Assembly (NCBI GenBank): GCA_017443065.1
Contig: JAFSPF010000015.1
Span: 1-53,782, forward strand
Length of the DNA: 53,782 bases
Direction: 5' to 3'
Source: Lachnospiraceae bacterium
Lineage (GTDB): Bacteria; Bacillota; Clostridia; Lachnospirales; Lachnospiraceae
The notes under the pieces are model-generated. The model made no database searches and was not told the origin of the DNA. It was given only the letters and a program-made list of their open reading frames with translations. Position numbers and translations under genes: made by a program. Positions 1-6,299 of this stretch are shown piece by piece; the stretch's first letter is position 1; each line of letters opens with the position of its first letter.

Positions 1-202
1 CTTCATAACTATATTCCGTTCCAGACTCGTATTCAGTGACAAGTGTGCCATCTTCTAAACTATACGAATTAGGTGTATCGGAAGTGGATACGCCATTATT
101 ATGCACATTACCAGATGATGTCACAGAATTATTTGTTGAAGCACATGCCATAAAAATCAACAACATAGGCAACAACGTAAGTATTGTAAGACTTTTTTTC
201 AT
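1..202 (-). CDS. Putative lipoprotein, N-terminal part only (runs off the window)
   Basis: The gene starts at ATG 202 after a GGAGG site (about 207-213) and stays open to the left edge, so only 67 residues are visible. The N-terminus is MKKSLTILTLL, a hydrophobic stretch, then FMAC, which fits a lipoprotein signal peptide with the lipidated Cys at about residue 20. The mature part is rich in Ser, Thr and Asn, as in surface linkers, and nothing in it identifies a function. It is divergent from the XRE regulator at 322 and appears to share an operator with it. Position -3 of the lipobox is Phe, which is slightly unusual. It could be element cargo or part of the neighbouring accessory DNA. Confidence 0.7.
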   Translation of the reverse strand, partial: MKKSLTILTLLPMLLIFMACASTNNSVTSSGNVHNNGVSTSDTPNSYSLEDGTLVTEYESGTEYSYE

Positions 203-230
203 ATATCACCTCCGCATAAGATATAGCACC

Positions 231-286
231 ATTATAATACGGTGCAATCTATTGCACAAGATAAATTGCATCTTATAATTTGCACC
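231..286. promoter_or_regulatory. Divergent promoters with a shared palindromic operator
   Basis: Rightward promoter: TTGCAC (252-257), 16-bp spacer, TATAAT (274-279), for the XRE gene. Leftward promoter: TTGTGC (complement of 254-259), 17-bp spacer, TATAAT (complement of 231-236), for the lipoprotein. The perfect inverted repeat GTGCAAT-CT-ATTGCAC (242-257) covers both -35 boxes. A related TTGCACC lies at 280-286. The layout suggests that the XRE protein represses itself and the lipoprotein from one site; this is inferred, not shown. Confidence 0.55.
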
Positions 287-321
287 ACATCTTCATATAC
301 TGTGTAGAAGGGGGATGATTT

Positions 322-558
322 GTGGTCTACGGTAAAATCAAGATAAATCTTAATGAACAGTTAGCGAAGACCGGCTTATCAAAGAATAAGTTCTGTCAGC
401 GTGCAGAAATGCAAAGAACCCAGTTAAACAAATACCTTAATAACGAAGTAGCGCTACTTGACAAAGATGTCTTAGGCCGGATTTGTACTGTTTTAGATTG
501 TTCTATCAATGATATTCTTGAATTCGTTCCGCCCGATGCCAAAAAAAGGCATGAATAA
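322..558 (+). CDS. XRE-family (Cro/C1-type) transcriptional regulator
   Basis: A 78-residue protein that is almost entirely a Cro/C1-type helix-turn-helix domain. The helices around LAKTGLSKNKFCQRAEMQRTQLNKYLN and the tail CTVLDCSINDILEFVP match small clostridial regulators of this family. GTG 322 is chosen as start because GAAGGGGGA lies about 8 bases upstream and no in-frame ATG serves better. It is divergent from the lipoprotein gene, and the palindrome at 242-257 in their shared promoter is a plausible binding site. It probably acts as a repressor. It ends 29 bases before the integrase stop codon and is convergent with it. Confidence 0.8.
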   Translation: MVYGKIKINLNEQLAKTGLSKNKFCQRAEMQRTQLNKYLNNEVALLDKDVLGRICTVLDCSINDILEFVPPDAKKRHE

Positions 559-587
559 TCTGATTACTATGATATTCTTCCTGTATT

Positions 588-1916
588 CTATGCCTGCCTT
601 CTTATAAGTGCAGCTTCAAGCGCGTCGGATGCAGCCCTATCGCGTTCTTCAAAACTATGTGCATATATGGATAGTGTCACTGACGCATTATGATGTCCCA
701 GACGCTTTGCCACAGCCGTCGCTTCCATGCCCTGCGCAATCAGAATAGACGCATTTGTATGACGCAACTGGTGAAACGTGATAATTGGCAATTTATCAGC
801 GTCATTCTTGCACGTCTTATTGTATGCCCTGATAATCCGCTGTAATTCAGCGCGTGGTGTTGACGGATACATATGTTCCCCATTATCCTGTACGAAACAG
901 AAACACTTTTCTATATCGCGGCTACCGACCCATGCGCTGCCCATTTTCATTATCATCTTTTGGTGTTCGCGTTTTAGCTGCCGCAACACATCCATACATG
1001 ACTGCGGCAGAAATATTTTTCGGTATCCCGATGCTGATTTTGGCGACTTGATTTCAAAAACTCCGTCGCCAAGATAGACACACGCCTTATTTATATCTAT
1101 CGAATGTTCATTAAAATCTATATCTCGCCATTGCAGACCAAAGATTTCTTCTTTGCGCATACCGCTGAAAATCGTTACCACAAACATTGCCTTGTATTTC
1201 AACGAAACAGAAAAAGAGCCTTGCGTGTATTCCTTTCGCAAGACTTCTTTACCGTGACGGATTACAATGCGTTCAGGAATTATGATCGGTATTGGGTTTT
1301 CTAAAAGGTCAAGAAATCGATTTGCCTGGTCAAGATCAAAACTCTTTATTACCGGCTTATCTTCTGTCTTATTCTGACGCATACGGACAGTACACGGATT
1401 ATTGGGAATGATATTATCGCGCACAGCATCCGACAGCACGGTGGAAAGCACCTTCTTTGCAGTCTGCACAGTTCTTTCACTATATGCGCCTTTACGATAG
1501 CCATAGTCATAACCACTGGTTCTAAGATCGTCAAGAAAATCCTGTACCGTCGATACACGAATATTTGACAGTTTCAGATGACCTAAACGCGGCAGGATGA
1601 TCTTTTCAAGGTTGTTCAGATAATTGCTATATGTGGTCTTTTCAAGCGTCTTTGCAAAGGACGAAAGCCTTTTTTCTGTATATTCCTGCAATGTGATCTT
1701 TTCGGCTACGATCTGACCTGATTTGCATTTATCTTCAAAATCCATTGCAAAGCGATCTAAATCGTTTTTGTTTTGACGTGCCGACTTCTTATTATCGTGC
1801 TTGAATGTTGCATACTTCAAAATCTGTTTACCGTCTTTTCCGCGTCCGCACGAAACCGTAATAGTATAACTGATAACCCGTCCTTGTTTATTCTTGTTTT
1901 CCCTTATGCTTGCCAT
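588..1916 (-). CDS. Tyrosine recombinase (integrase), full length
   Basis: A 442-residue integrase that should insert and excise the element by strand exchange at the attachment sites. The N-terminal part (about 1-70) looks like the AP2-like arm-binding domain of Tn916/phage integrases, followed by a SAM-like core-binding domain (about 75-180) and the catalytic domain. The catalytic set is complete: Arg254 in SGMRKEE, Lys293 in the beta hairpin, His382 and Arg385 in HQLRHT, His408 in LGHHN and nucleophile Tyr418 in SIYAH. AGGAGG lies 8 bases before ATG 1916. It is the last gene of the leftward operon, 26 bases after a second, shorter recombinase. It lies about 5 kb from the tRNA junction, so it is probably nearer the unseen end of the element. 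Confidence 0.93.
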   Translation of the reverse strand: MASIRENKNKQGRVISYTITVSCGRGKDGKQILKYATFKHDNKKSARQNKNDLDRFAMDFEDKCKSGQIVAEKITLQEYTEKRLSSFAKTLEKTTYSNYLNNLEKIILPRLGHLKLSNIRVSTVQDFLDDLRTSGYDYGYRKGAYSERTVQTAKKVLSTVLSDAVRDNIIPNNPCTVRMRQNKTEDKPVIKSFDLDQANRFLDLLENPIPIIIPERIVIRHGKEVLRKEYTQGSFSVSLKYKAMFVVTIFSGMRKEEIFGLQWRDIDFNEHSIDINKACVYLGDGVFEIKSPKSASGYRKIFLPQSCMDVLRQLKREHQKMIMKMGSAWVGSRDIEKCFCFVQDNGEHMYPSTPRAELQRIIRAYNKTCKNDADKLPIITFHQLRHTNASILIAQGMEATAVAKRLGHHNASVTLSIYAHSFEERDRAASDALEAALIRRQA

Positions 1917-1942
1917 GACATCGCCCTCCTTTCAGCGTGGGA

Positions 1943-2494
1943 TCATAGATAGAAGTCTTCCATTGACTTGTCCTTTTCATCATCTGTAATGCCGATATAG
2001 CGAAGCGTGATTGACGGTGCGGAATGGTTGAAAATATCTTGCAGCATAGCCACATCATGATACTTCTTATAGTGATGATATCCAAAAGTCTTCCGCATCG
2101 TATGTGTGCCGACTTCATCAAGGTTAAGACTGTGCCCTTCTTCATTCAAAATACGATATGCCTGTATTCTTGAAATTGGTTTGTTTTTGCCCTTTCTGCT
2201 TTGTATTAGATACTCGTCAGCCGAAAGACCACTGGAAGCAATATAGGCGTTCAATTCTTTCTGAAGTGACGAATTAAGAAGAAATCTTTTGTTCTTCCCT
2301 GTCTTTTTTTCCTTGACCGTAATATGATCTTTACCTTGCACATCACCAACTTTCAAATTCAGTACATCAGAGACACGCAATCCGCTATTGATTCCAAGTG
2401 AAAACATGATAGCGTATTTTTCACCCCGTGCCCGTAGCAGCGTCTTCATTTTCGTGATCTTCTTTGGGTCACGGATAGGCTGTACTGTTTTCAT
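1943..2494 (-). CDS. Short tyrosine recombinase, catalytic domain only
   Basis: A 183-residue protein with only the catalytic half of a tyrosine recombinase. Residues present are Arg40 (SGLRVSD), a Lys near 64, His131 and Arg134 (HTMRKT), His157 (FNHSAPS) and Tyr166 (RYIGIT), so it looks active. There is no obvious arm-binding or core-binding domain; residues 1-20 are too short for one. An AAAGGGG site precedes ATG 2494. Short XerC/D-like recombinases of this kind occur in Firmicutes phages and islands, where they may invert DNA, resolve multimers or assist the main integrase. Its role beside a complete integrase is unknown. Its upstream region holds two pairs of inverted repeats (2546-2586 and 2654-2680). 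Confidence 0.88.
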   Translation of the reverse strand: MKTVQPIRDPKKITKMKTLLRARGEKYAIMFSLGINSGLRVSDVLNLKVGDVQGKDHITVKEKKTGKNKRFLLNSSLQKELNAYIASSGLSADEYLIQSRKGKNKPISRIQAYRILNEEGHSLNLDEVGTHTMRKTFGYHHYKKYHDVAMLQDIFNHSAPSITLRYIGITDDEKDKSMEDFYL

Positions 2495-2545
2495 GTGATA
2501 CCCCTTTCAGCACAGATTTTTGTGGCATTTTACATTATATCATAG

Positions 2546-2586
2546 AATGTAACATAATACAATATATGATTATATTATGTTACATT
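2546..2586. repeat. 13-bp inverted repeat upstream of the short recombinase
   Basis: AATGTAACATAAT (2546-2558) and its exact complement ATTATGTTACATT (2574-2586) flank a 15-bp AT-rich centre. The same half-site occurs again at 2654. The position between the excisionase-like gene and the recombinase suggests a protein-binding site, either an operator or a recombinase/Xis arm site. Confidence 0.7.
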
Positions 2587-2653
2587 AAATACGGCGCATA
2601 TATTATCATAATCACCGAAAGCCTTGATATAACTGACTTCCACGGCTTTTTAC

Positions 2654-2680
2654 AATGTAACATAATGTCTATTATGTTAC
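2654..2680. repeat. Second copy of the same inverted repeat, short spacer
   Basis: AATGTAACATAAT (2654-2666), the spacer GTCT, then ATTATGTTAC (2671-2680) form a 10-bp perfect palindrome with a 4-base centre. The half-sites match those at 2546-2586, so four copies of one motif lie in about 135 bases. The 250-bp gap between genes (2495-2744) holds nothing else I can identify. Confidence 0.7.
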
Positions 2681-2744
2681 GTTCGGCATGATGGAAGAAC
2701 CACTGTTTCGGCGCGTAGGACGCGATCTAAGGGCGTTTTGATCT

Positions 2745-2960
2745 TCAGGCGGTGGTTTTTATGCTTTCCTGCTGTTTTGCGTCCAAATACGCTTCCAGAC
2801 GTTCCAGATTGACAAGATATTTTGAACCGCAGCGGATATAATATATTTCATTCTTCAAGACCAACTGACGGATATAATATGCCGCAAGTCCGGTTCTATT
2901 TGCGGTTTCCTTGATCGTCAACATGGTAGGGATTGTAAAATCATCTATTTTTCTTTCCAT
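2745..2960 (-). CDS. Excisionase-like DNA-binding protein (MerR/HTH_17 type)
   Basis: A 71-residue protein. The core (TMLTIKETANRTGLAAYYIRQLVLKNEIYYIRCGSKYLV, read in two pieces) has the helix-turn-helix plus wing of Tn916 Xis-like excisionases. These small proteins bend attachment-site DNA and direct the integrase towards excision. AAAGGGG lies 6 bases before ATG 2960. It sits upstream of both recombinase genes in the same direction, the usual xis-int order, but with a 250-bp gap that holds inverted repeats. It is distinct in sequence from the second excisionase-like protein at 6007-6183, which stands first in the operon. Confidence 0.82.
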   Translation of the reverse strand: MERKIDDFTIPTMLTIKETANRTGLAAYYIRQLVLKNEIYYIRCGSKYLVNLERLEAYLDAKQQESIKTTA

Positions 2961-2984
2961 AACTATCCCCTTTCATATGGGCGT

Positions 2985-3103
2985 CTTGTAAAACAAGTCA
3001 CACCGTACCGAAAAAGTTTGTTCTTGTAAGCAATCGAATATACTACGGAGGCGTTAATTATGTCTGAACACAACTTTTTTTGATGCCAATGGTACGGTGT
3101 GAC
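2985..3103. repeat. Long imperfect inverted repeat (large stem-loop)
   Basis: GTCACACCGTACC (2997-3009) and GGTACGGTGTGAC (3091-3103) are perfect 13-bp complements. The pairing continues inward imperfectly between AAAAAGTTTGTTC (3011-3023) and GAACACAACTTTTT (about 3066-3079). A smaller palindrome, CTTGT-AAA-ACAAG (2985-2997), abuts the left arm. Within the loop, a GGAGG site (3047-3051) precedes a seven-codon frame at 3060-3083 (MSEHNFF). The structure lies between the last unknown gene and xis. A nicking or replication origin, a packaging site or an attenuator are all possible. Confidence 0.7.
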
Positions 3104-3113
3104 GTGCTTTCTA

Positions 3114-3854
3114 TCATGCCGCGCTTTGTGTAGCCTGTGCGCTGTCTGTTTTGTTTTCTGTCTTTAATGTCACATCATCAAAACTATGTTTCGCACTTTC
3201 GGGCGTCCGCTTTAACTTAAAATCTGACAGTTCTATACCCCCACCAATAACATCAAGTAGTTTCCCTGTAAGGCGTTCATCTGTAAAGTGTTCAATTTCA
3301 AGCGGTTCAAGTAAAACGAGGTCATGGTTTCTAATTTTGTCAGCAATCGCAATAGCACTATCAGCAAACTTTTTATATACTTCTACACGTTCGCGTGGTG
3401 ATGTTATTTTTATATCGTCATACTTTCCGCGCATGGTCATTCTGTTTGACTGCTTCGCGGCTTCCGCTTCATGCTGTCTATCAATCCACGCTTTGATGTA
3501 CTGTAACATAGTGGGGTTATACGGCTTTTCATAGCGTTCTACAAAGGCGCGTACCGTATTGACAGACATTTCAATCCCGCTTTCAAAAATCTGCCTGTCC
3601 GCTGTCAACATTCCCACATCAGGGAAAGACGCAATAGAAATCAGCTCACGCACATTTTGGTATATCTTTGTAATAAGATTCACGGCATTATGGTATTCCT
3701 GTTCCTGTTGTGCCTGTATTTCCCTGTTCGCTTCTTCCGCATATTCTTGTGTAAAGCGTTCATTATTTGCGTCAATCTGTTTTTGTAGTTCTAATTCCTT
3801 TACACGATAGTTCTTCAAAACATCTTTGAATTGTCCGACATAAATGTTAGCCAT
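3114..3854 (-). CDS. Unknown element protein, mostly helical, 246 residues
   Basis: I do not recognise this protein. ATG 3854 is chosen because GAAAGGTGG lies 8 bases upstream; the GTG codon 12 bases earlier falls inside that ribosome site. The first 60 residues (KDVLKNYRVKELELQKQIDA and on) are charged and helical, likely a coiled coil. There is a Gln/Glu-rich stretch near 50-60, a central helical part, and a polar tail ending in DSAQATQSAA. There is no signal peptide or membrane segment and Cys appears absent. It is the downstream member of a run of small unknown genes after the HUH and HTH genes. A structural, scaffold-like or DNA-associated role is conceivable but unsupported. Confidence 0.8.
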   Translation of the reverse strand: MANIYVGQFKDVLKNYRVKELELQKQIDANNERFTQEYAEEANREIQAQQEQEYHNAVNLITKIYQNVRELISIASFPDVGMLTADRQIFESGIEMSVNTVRAFVERYEKPYNPTMLQYIKAWIDRQHEAEAAKQSNRMTMRGKYDDIKITSPRERVEVYKKFADSAIAIADKIRNHDLVLLEPLEIEHFTDERLTGKLLDVIGGGIELSDFKLKRTPESAKHSFDDVTLKTENKTDSAQATQSAA

Positions 3855-3874
3855 AATTTTTACCACCTTTCTTT

Positions 3875-4099
3875 TTAATCAAGCCCTATGTACTGTTTTG
3901 GATCTCGTTTCTGTTTGTTCTGTAATGCCTTTATAATGCTTTTTGGTACATTCTTTATCACGGTCAATAGTTGCTTTTTCCCCTTTCCGTCACGTCCCCA
4001 GTCTAAATATATTTCCACGGTTTCATCTCCGTTTTGCTTTTCCTGTGCGGCGCGTAACTTTTTTACTTCCTGCTGTGCCTTTTGCAATAGTGCGTTCAT
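3875..4099 (-). CDS. Small unknown element protein, 74 residues
   Basis: AGGGGGT lies 5 bases before ATG 4099. The N-terminal 25 residues form a likely amphipathic helix or coiled coil (LLQKAQQEVKKLRAAQEKQN). They are followed by a short beta-type segment (VEIYLDWGRDGKGKKQLLTV) and a basic tail ending KRDPKQYIGLD. It lies 20 bases upstream of the 246-residue gene and 48 bases after the HTH gene, so it is probably co-transcribed. No family is recognised. The basic charge hints at nucleic-acid binding, but that is only a guess. Confidence 0.75.
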   Translation of the reverse strand: MNALLQKAQQEVKKLRAAQEKQNGDETVEIYLDWGRDGKGKKQLLTVIKNVPKSIIKALQNKQKRDPKQYIGLD

Positions 4100-4147
4100 G
4101 TCTTACCCCCTACTTGAAAAGTTGTGGTTGTTTGTGCTTTTTTATAT

Positions 4148-4507
4148 CTATGCGGCTTCCTGTAAAGACGCTTTCCACGCTTCAATATCTTTCATAAGGT
4201 CTTTTGCAATGCCATATTCTTGACTCATGCGTATTATTTCCGCGGCTGCTTTCAAACGTATATAGGAATTATCATCATCCAGTAGGTTTACCAATGTTAT
4301 GACAGCCTTTTGCGTATGTGCTGTTAGGTCTGTAAGTACACCATCTAAAACACGTTTACGGTAATCAGAAAGCATAGACTGAAAAGCGTCTGTATTTATG
4401 CGCTTGCATATCTGTGCTTTTGTCATAGACAACTCTTTTGCTATCTGCGTTTGTGTCTTTCCTGTCAGACATAGTGCAAGTAAAGTTTTATCGTCAACTT
4501 TTGCCAT
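4148..4507 (-). CDS. HTH protein resembling phage terminase small subunit (phBC6A51-like)
   Basis: A 119-residue protein. The N-terminal helix-turn-helix (LALCLTGKTQTQIAKELSM with TKAQICKRIN) is followed by a helical domain (LTAHTQKAVITLVNLLDDD, then SYIRLKAAAEIIRM). This HTH plus AVxxLxxLLxDxxxxxRLKAAxxII arrangement is typical of phBC6A51-type proteins, related to terminase small subunits. Such proteins recognise packaging sites in phages, and a lone small subunit is a hallmark of phage satellites. No large terminase is in view. The family also occurs in mobilizable islands with unclear roles, so the packaging function is inferred. AAGGCGGTG precedes ATG 4507. It lies 12 bases after the 93-residue gene. 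Confidence 0.65.
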   Translation of the reverse strand: MAKVDDKTLLALCLTGKTQTQIAKELSMTKAQICKRINTDAFQSMLSDYRKRVLDGVLTDLTAHTQKAVITLVNLLDDDNSYIRLKAAAEIIRMSQEYGIAKDLMKDIEAWKASLQEAA

Positions 4508-4519
4508 AATGTCACCGCC

Positions 4520-4801
4520 TTATAGGTCTGTTGTTTCTGTCAAGTATTCCACTTGTAGCCCTGTAAAATCATCCTGTAAACGGTCAATAATATCATCAGC
4601 GTTTTTCTTGGAAAACTTCATGTGTCGCGTTGTGACTGTTTCGCTTTGCGTTCTGCTAAAGATCAAAACCGTTGCGCTGTCCTTTTCGCTTTCAAACACT
4701 ACCACCTTAAACGGTACGCGCTTGTATAGCGCACAGGTCATTATAAACTGGTTATAGCAGAGTGCATCATATTTCATTTTTTCAATCTGTCTGTATGTCA
4801 T
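4520..4801 (-). CDS. Small unknown element protein, 93 residues
   Basis: Not recognised. AGGTG lies 5 bases before ATG 4801, overlapping the stop region of the small membrane peptide upstream, so the two are probably translated together. The sequence alternates helix (MTYRQIEKMKYDALCYNQF) and strand-like segments (KVVVFESEKDSATVLIFSRT) with a C-terminal acidic helix (NADDIIDRLQDDFTGLQVEYL), which suggests a compact alpha/beta fold. No signal peptide or membrane segment. It sits between the membrane peptide and the terminase-small-subunit-like gene. Confidence 0.75.
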   Translation of the reverse strand: MTYRQIEKMKYDALCYNQFIMTCALYKRVPFKVVVFESEKDSATVLIFSRTQSETVTTRHMKFSKKNADDIIDRLQDDFTGLQVEYLTETTDL

Positions 4802-4805
4802 GCTA

Positions 4806-4943
4806 TCACCTACAAATGCAAATCAGCGCGCCTATAATCGTTATGCCCCACGCGGCGGCAGTAGCGAAAAACGCTGTGCGCCACCATATCAAAACCGCTT
4901 TTTCTTCTTTCAAAATTTCTGTTGCTAAATTTTCGTTTTTCAT
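4806..4943 (-). CDS. Small single-pass membrane protein, 45 residues
   Basis: An AGGAG site (about 4951-4955) lies 8 bases before ATG 4943; an in-frame ATG two codons upstream is too close to that site. The product has a charged N-terminus (MKNENLATEILKEEKAVLIW) and one hydrophobic helix from about residue 18 to 42, ending ICICR. The stop codon lies 4 bases before the next gene's ATG, so it fits the operon. A longer 65-codon frame overlaps it (4810-5007), but that one has no ribosome site and reads as highly charged noise. The function is unknown; holin-like or regulatory membrane peptides of this size are common in mobile elements. Confidence 0.6.
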   Translation of the reverse strand: MKNENLATEILKEEKAVLIWWRTAFFATAAAWGITIIGALICICR

Positions 4944-5111
4944 AATCATGTCTCCTGTCTATATCAATATTTCTGTTATCTGGTTCTATGGTTCGTTTAA
5001 CATACAAGTATGTTATGTTACTACACTTTTACAGCCGCTATAATTGTGCTTAAACACAGCGTTTATATGGGTTTGTCGTTTCCGCGTTTAGGAAAAAATG
5101 TAAATAAAACC
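4944..5111. other. 168-bp gap with a short palindrome
   Basis: This gap follows the HUH gene. It has a small palindrome, ACATAC-AA-GTATGT (about 5000-5013), upstream of the membrane-peptide gene. It may hold an internal promoter or operator. I see no coding region or strong terminator in it. Confidence 0.4.
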
Positions 5112-5699
5112 CTATGCAAAATTCAGCAAATCCTCGTCAGCAATAAAGTCATTCAAATCACCGCCAAACGTATAATATGGGTTGCTTTGCCATTCAACAT
5201 ATAAAGGACTTATACTATGCTGTGAACGGACGCAATCCTTAAACGGTTTCCATTGCTTCTTCCTTCGCGCAAGGTTTTTATATATGCGTTCTGCTTCAGA
5301 TCGGGCTTTATTTCCCATAATTGCAAAATGAACATGGGGTTGCCGTTTGTATGCTGGCATAGCATTAAAAACCTTCTTCGGTCTGCCCCCCTTTTCCCCT
5401 GTAATATATGTGTATGGCGTCCACCGCTTATGGCAACTAAAACCCAACAGCGCAAGCAATGTATTATCATGGTTCATTTGTATATGTCTGTAACAGTCCA
5501 TATATAAACGATTGAATAAACGGATTGCCTGTTCCTCTGACATTTTGGGAAATTCAAAGCGGTACATAGTTGTATTTAGACTGACGGATTTTTTTTCTTC
5601 GTCCGTTACCGTCTTAAAATCAAGACCGCTATTTTTTTCACGCGCAATTCTGCGTTCTTCCGCTTGCATTTGGTTCATTTCTTTTAAGGAAAAAAACAC
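5112..5699 (-). CDS. Putative HUH-type nuclease (Rep/relaxase-like)
   Basis: A 195-residue protein. RQPHVHFAIMG holds His122-Val-His124 in the His-hydrophobic-His pattern that binds metal in HUH endonucleases. Tyr140 in AERIYKNLARRKK, 16 residues on, is a candidate nucleophile followed by basic residues, as in single-Tyr rolling-circle initiators. The strand LNTTMYRFEFP (40-51) could be motif 1. No helicase domain is attached. The start is GTG 5699, with GAGGGG 8 bases upstream inside the end of the previous gene. If real, it would nick a specific site to start rolling-circle replication or mobilisation of the excised element. IS200-type transposase is less likely because the spacing and length do not fit. 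The assignment rests on a short motif. Confidence 0.5.
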   Translation of the reverse strand: MFFSLKEMNQMQAEERRIAREKNSGLDFKTVTDEEKKSVSLNTTMYRFEFPKMSEEQAIRLFNRLYMDCYRHIQMNHDNTLLALLGFSCHKRWTPYTYITGEKGGRPKKVFNAMPAYKRQPHVHFAIMGNKARSEAERIYKNLARRKKQWKPFKDCVRSQHSISPLYVEWQSNPYYTFGGDLNDFIADEDLLNFA

Positions 5700-5704
5700 G
5701 TCTT

Positions 5705-5941
5705 TTACCCCTCACTAACAGCAAAACAGTATTCTTTTGTTACACGTTCTATAACGCCTTTTTGTTCCTGTTTTGTAAGGTTGTGCATAGTAAGATAAAA
5801 AGAACCGTCAAAACCCAGCACAGCAAATTTATAACCGCTTTTTATAATTTCTCTTTGGCTATATTCTGCGGCTTCCTTTTCTGCCTGTGTATATCCTAAT
5901 AGCGGCACAATAGGAATTTTGTTCTTTGAAACTATATCCAT
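5705..5941 (-). CDS. Small unknown element protein, 78 residues
   Basis: AAAGGAA lies about 6 bases before ATG 5941. The sequence has a helical middle (TQAEKEAAEYSQREIIKSGY) and a strand-rich part (KFAVLGFDGSFYLTMHNL), with a final helix around TKQEQKGVIERV. No known domain is recognised. Its last codons contain the ribosome site of the HUH gene, which begins 5 bases after its stop, so the two are tightly coupled. A partner or accessory role for the HUH protein is a reasonable guess from this coupling only. Confidence 0.75.
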   Translation of the reverse strand: MDIVSKNKIPIVPLLGYTQAEKEAAEYSQREIIKSGYKFAVLGFDGSFYLTMHNLTKQEQKGVIERVTKEYCFAVSEG

Positions 5942-6006
5942 GTTATATTCCTTTCCGATAGTTCATCTATCACCAAATCACCAAAACTATTTATCAATCA
6001 GGAATA

Positions 6007-6183
6007 TTATTCATGTGCATTTTGTAACCATAAAATGAATTGATCACGGCTGATCAAGACTTTCCGGCCAGCATTAATATGCGGTATTGCGTTAGACTTT
6101 ATAAGCCTTCTTATGCTGTGTTCTTTTAATGGGCAAAAGTCCTGCTTTACCAGTTCACGAATTGTATAATATGCTTTATCCAT
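6007..6183 (-). CDS. AlpA/excisionase-like HTH protein, 58 residues
   Basis: First gene of the leftward operon. GGAGGTGG lies 3-6 bases before ATG 6183. The 58-residue product (AYYTIRELVKQDFCPLKEHS, IRRLIKSNAIPHINAGRKVLI, SRDQFILWL) matches the short HTH_17/AlpA fold: a DNA-binding helix pair followed by a wing with IPHINAGRKVLISR. Such proteins act as excisionases or as activators of the excision operon. It faces the XRE-like regulator gene across 116 bp of operator-like repeats, so it is likely the first gene released when that repressor is removed. The element thus encodes two excisionase-type proteins. Confidence 0.75.
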   Translation of the reverse strand: MDKAYYTIRELVKQDFCPLKEHSIRRLIKSNAIPHINAGRKVLISRDQFILWLQNAHE

Positions 6184-6299
6184 CACCCACCTCCAAAAGT
6201 GCTGTTCTTTTGAGTTTTTTACGTTTCCTGTTGTAAAGTATAGTATATTTTAGTATAATATTAGTATATTGTATAAAACTATTGAAAGGGGTTTTAGCC
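6184..6299. promoter_or_regulatory. Divergent control region with phased AGTATA repeats
   Basis: AGTATA occurs at 6242, 6252 and 6263, spaced 10 and 11 bases, so the copies lie on one face of the helix. A rightward promoter TTGTAA (6231-6236), 17-bp spacer, TATAAT (6254-6259) overlaps them. On the other strand several TATACT boxes could serve the leftward operon. This fits a lysogeny-type switch in which the divergent regulator binds the repeats. Confidence 0.5.

Noticed and set aside
36-278. 80-codon open frame on the plus strand
   Set aside because: Antisense to the lipoprotein gene, which has a signal peptide and a GGAGG site; no ribosome site of its own.
559-587. Left attachment site of the element next to the integrase
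   Set aside because: No match to the tRNA-Ala 3' end was seen here or anywhere in 1-600, so the other end must lie outside the window.
4810-5007. 65-codon open frame on the minus strand
   Set aside because: Overlaps the 45-residue membrane peptide in another frame. It has no ribosome site and looks like random charged sequence.
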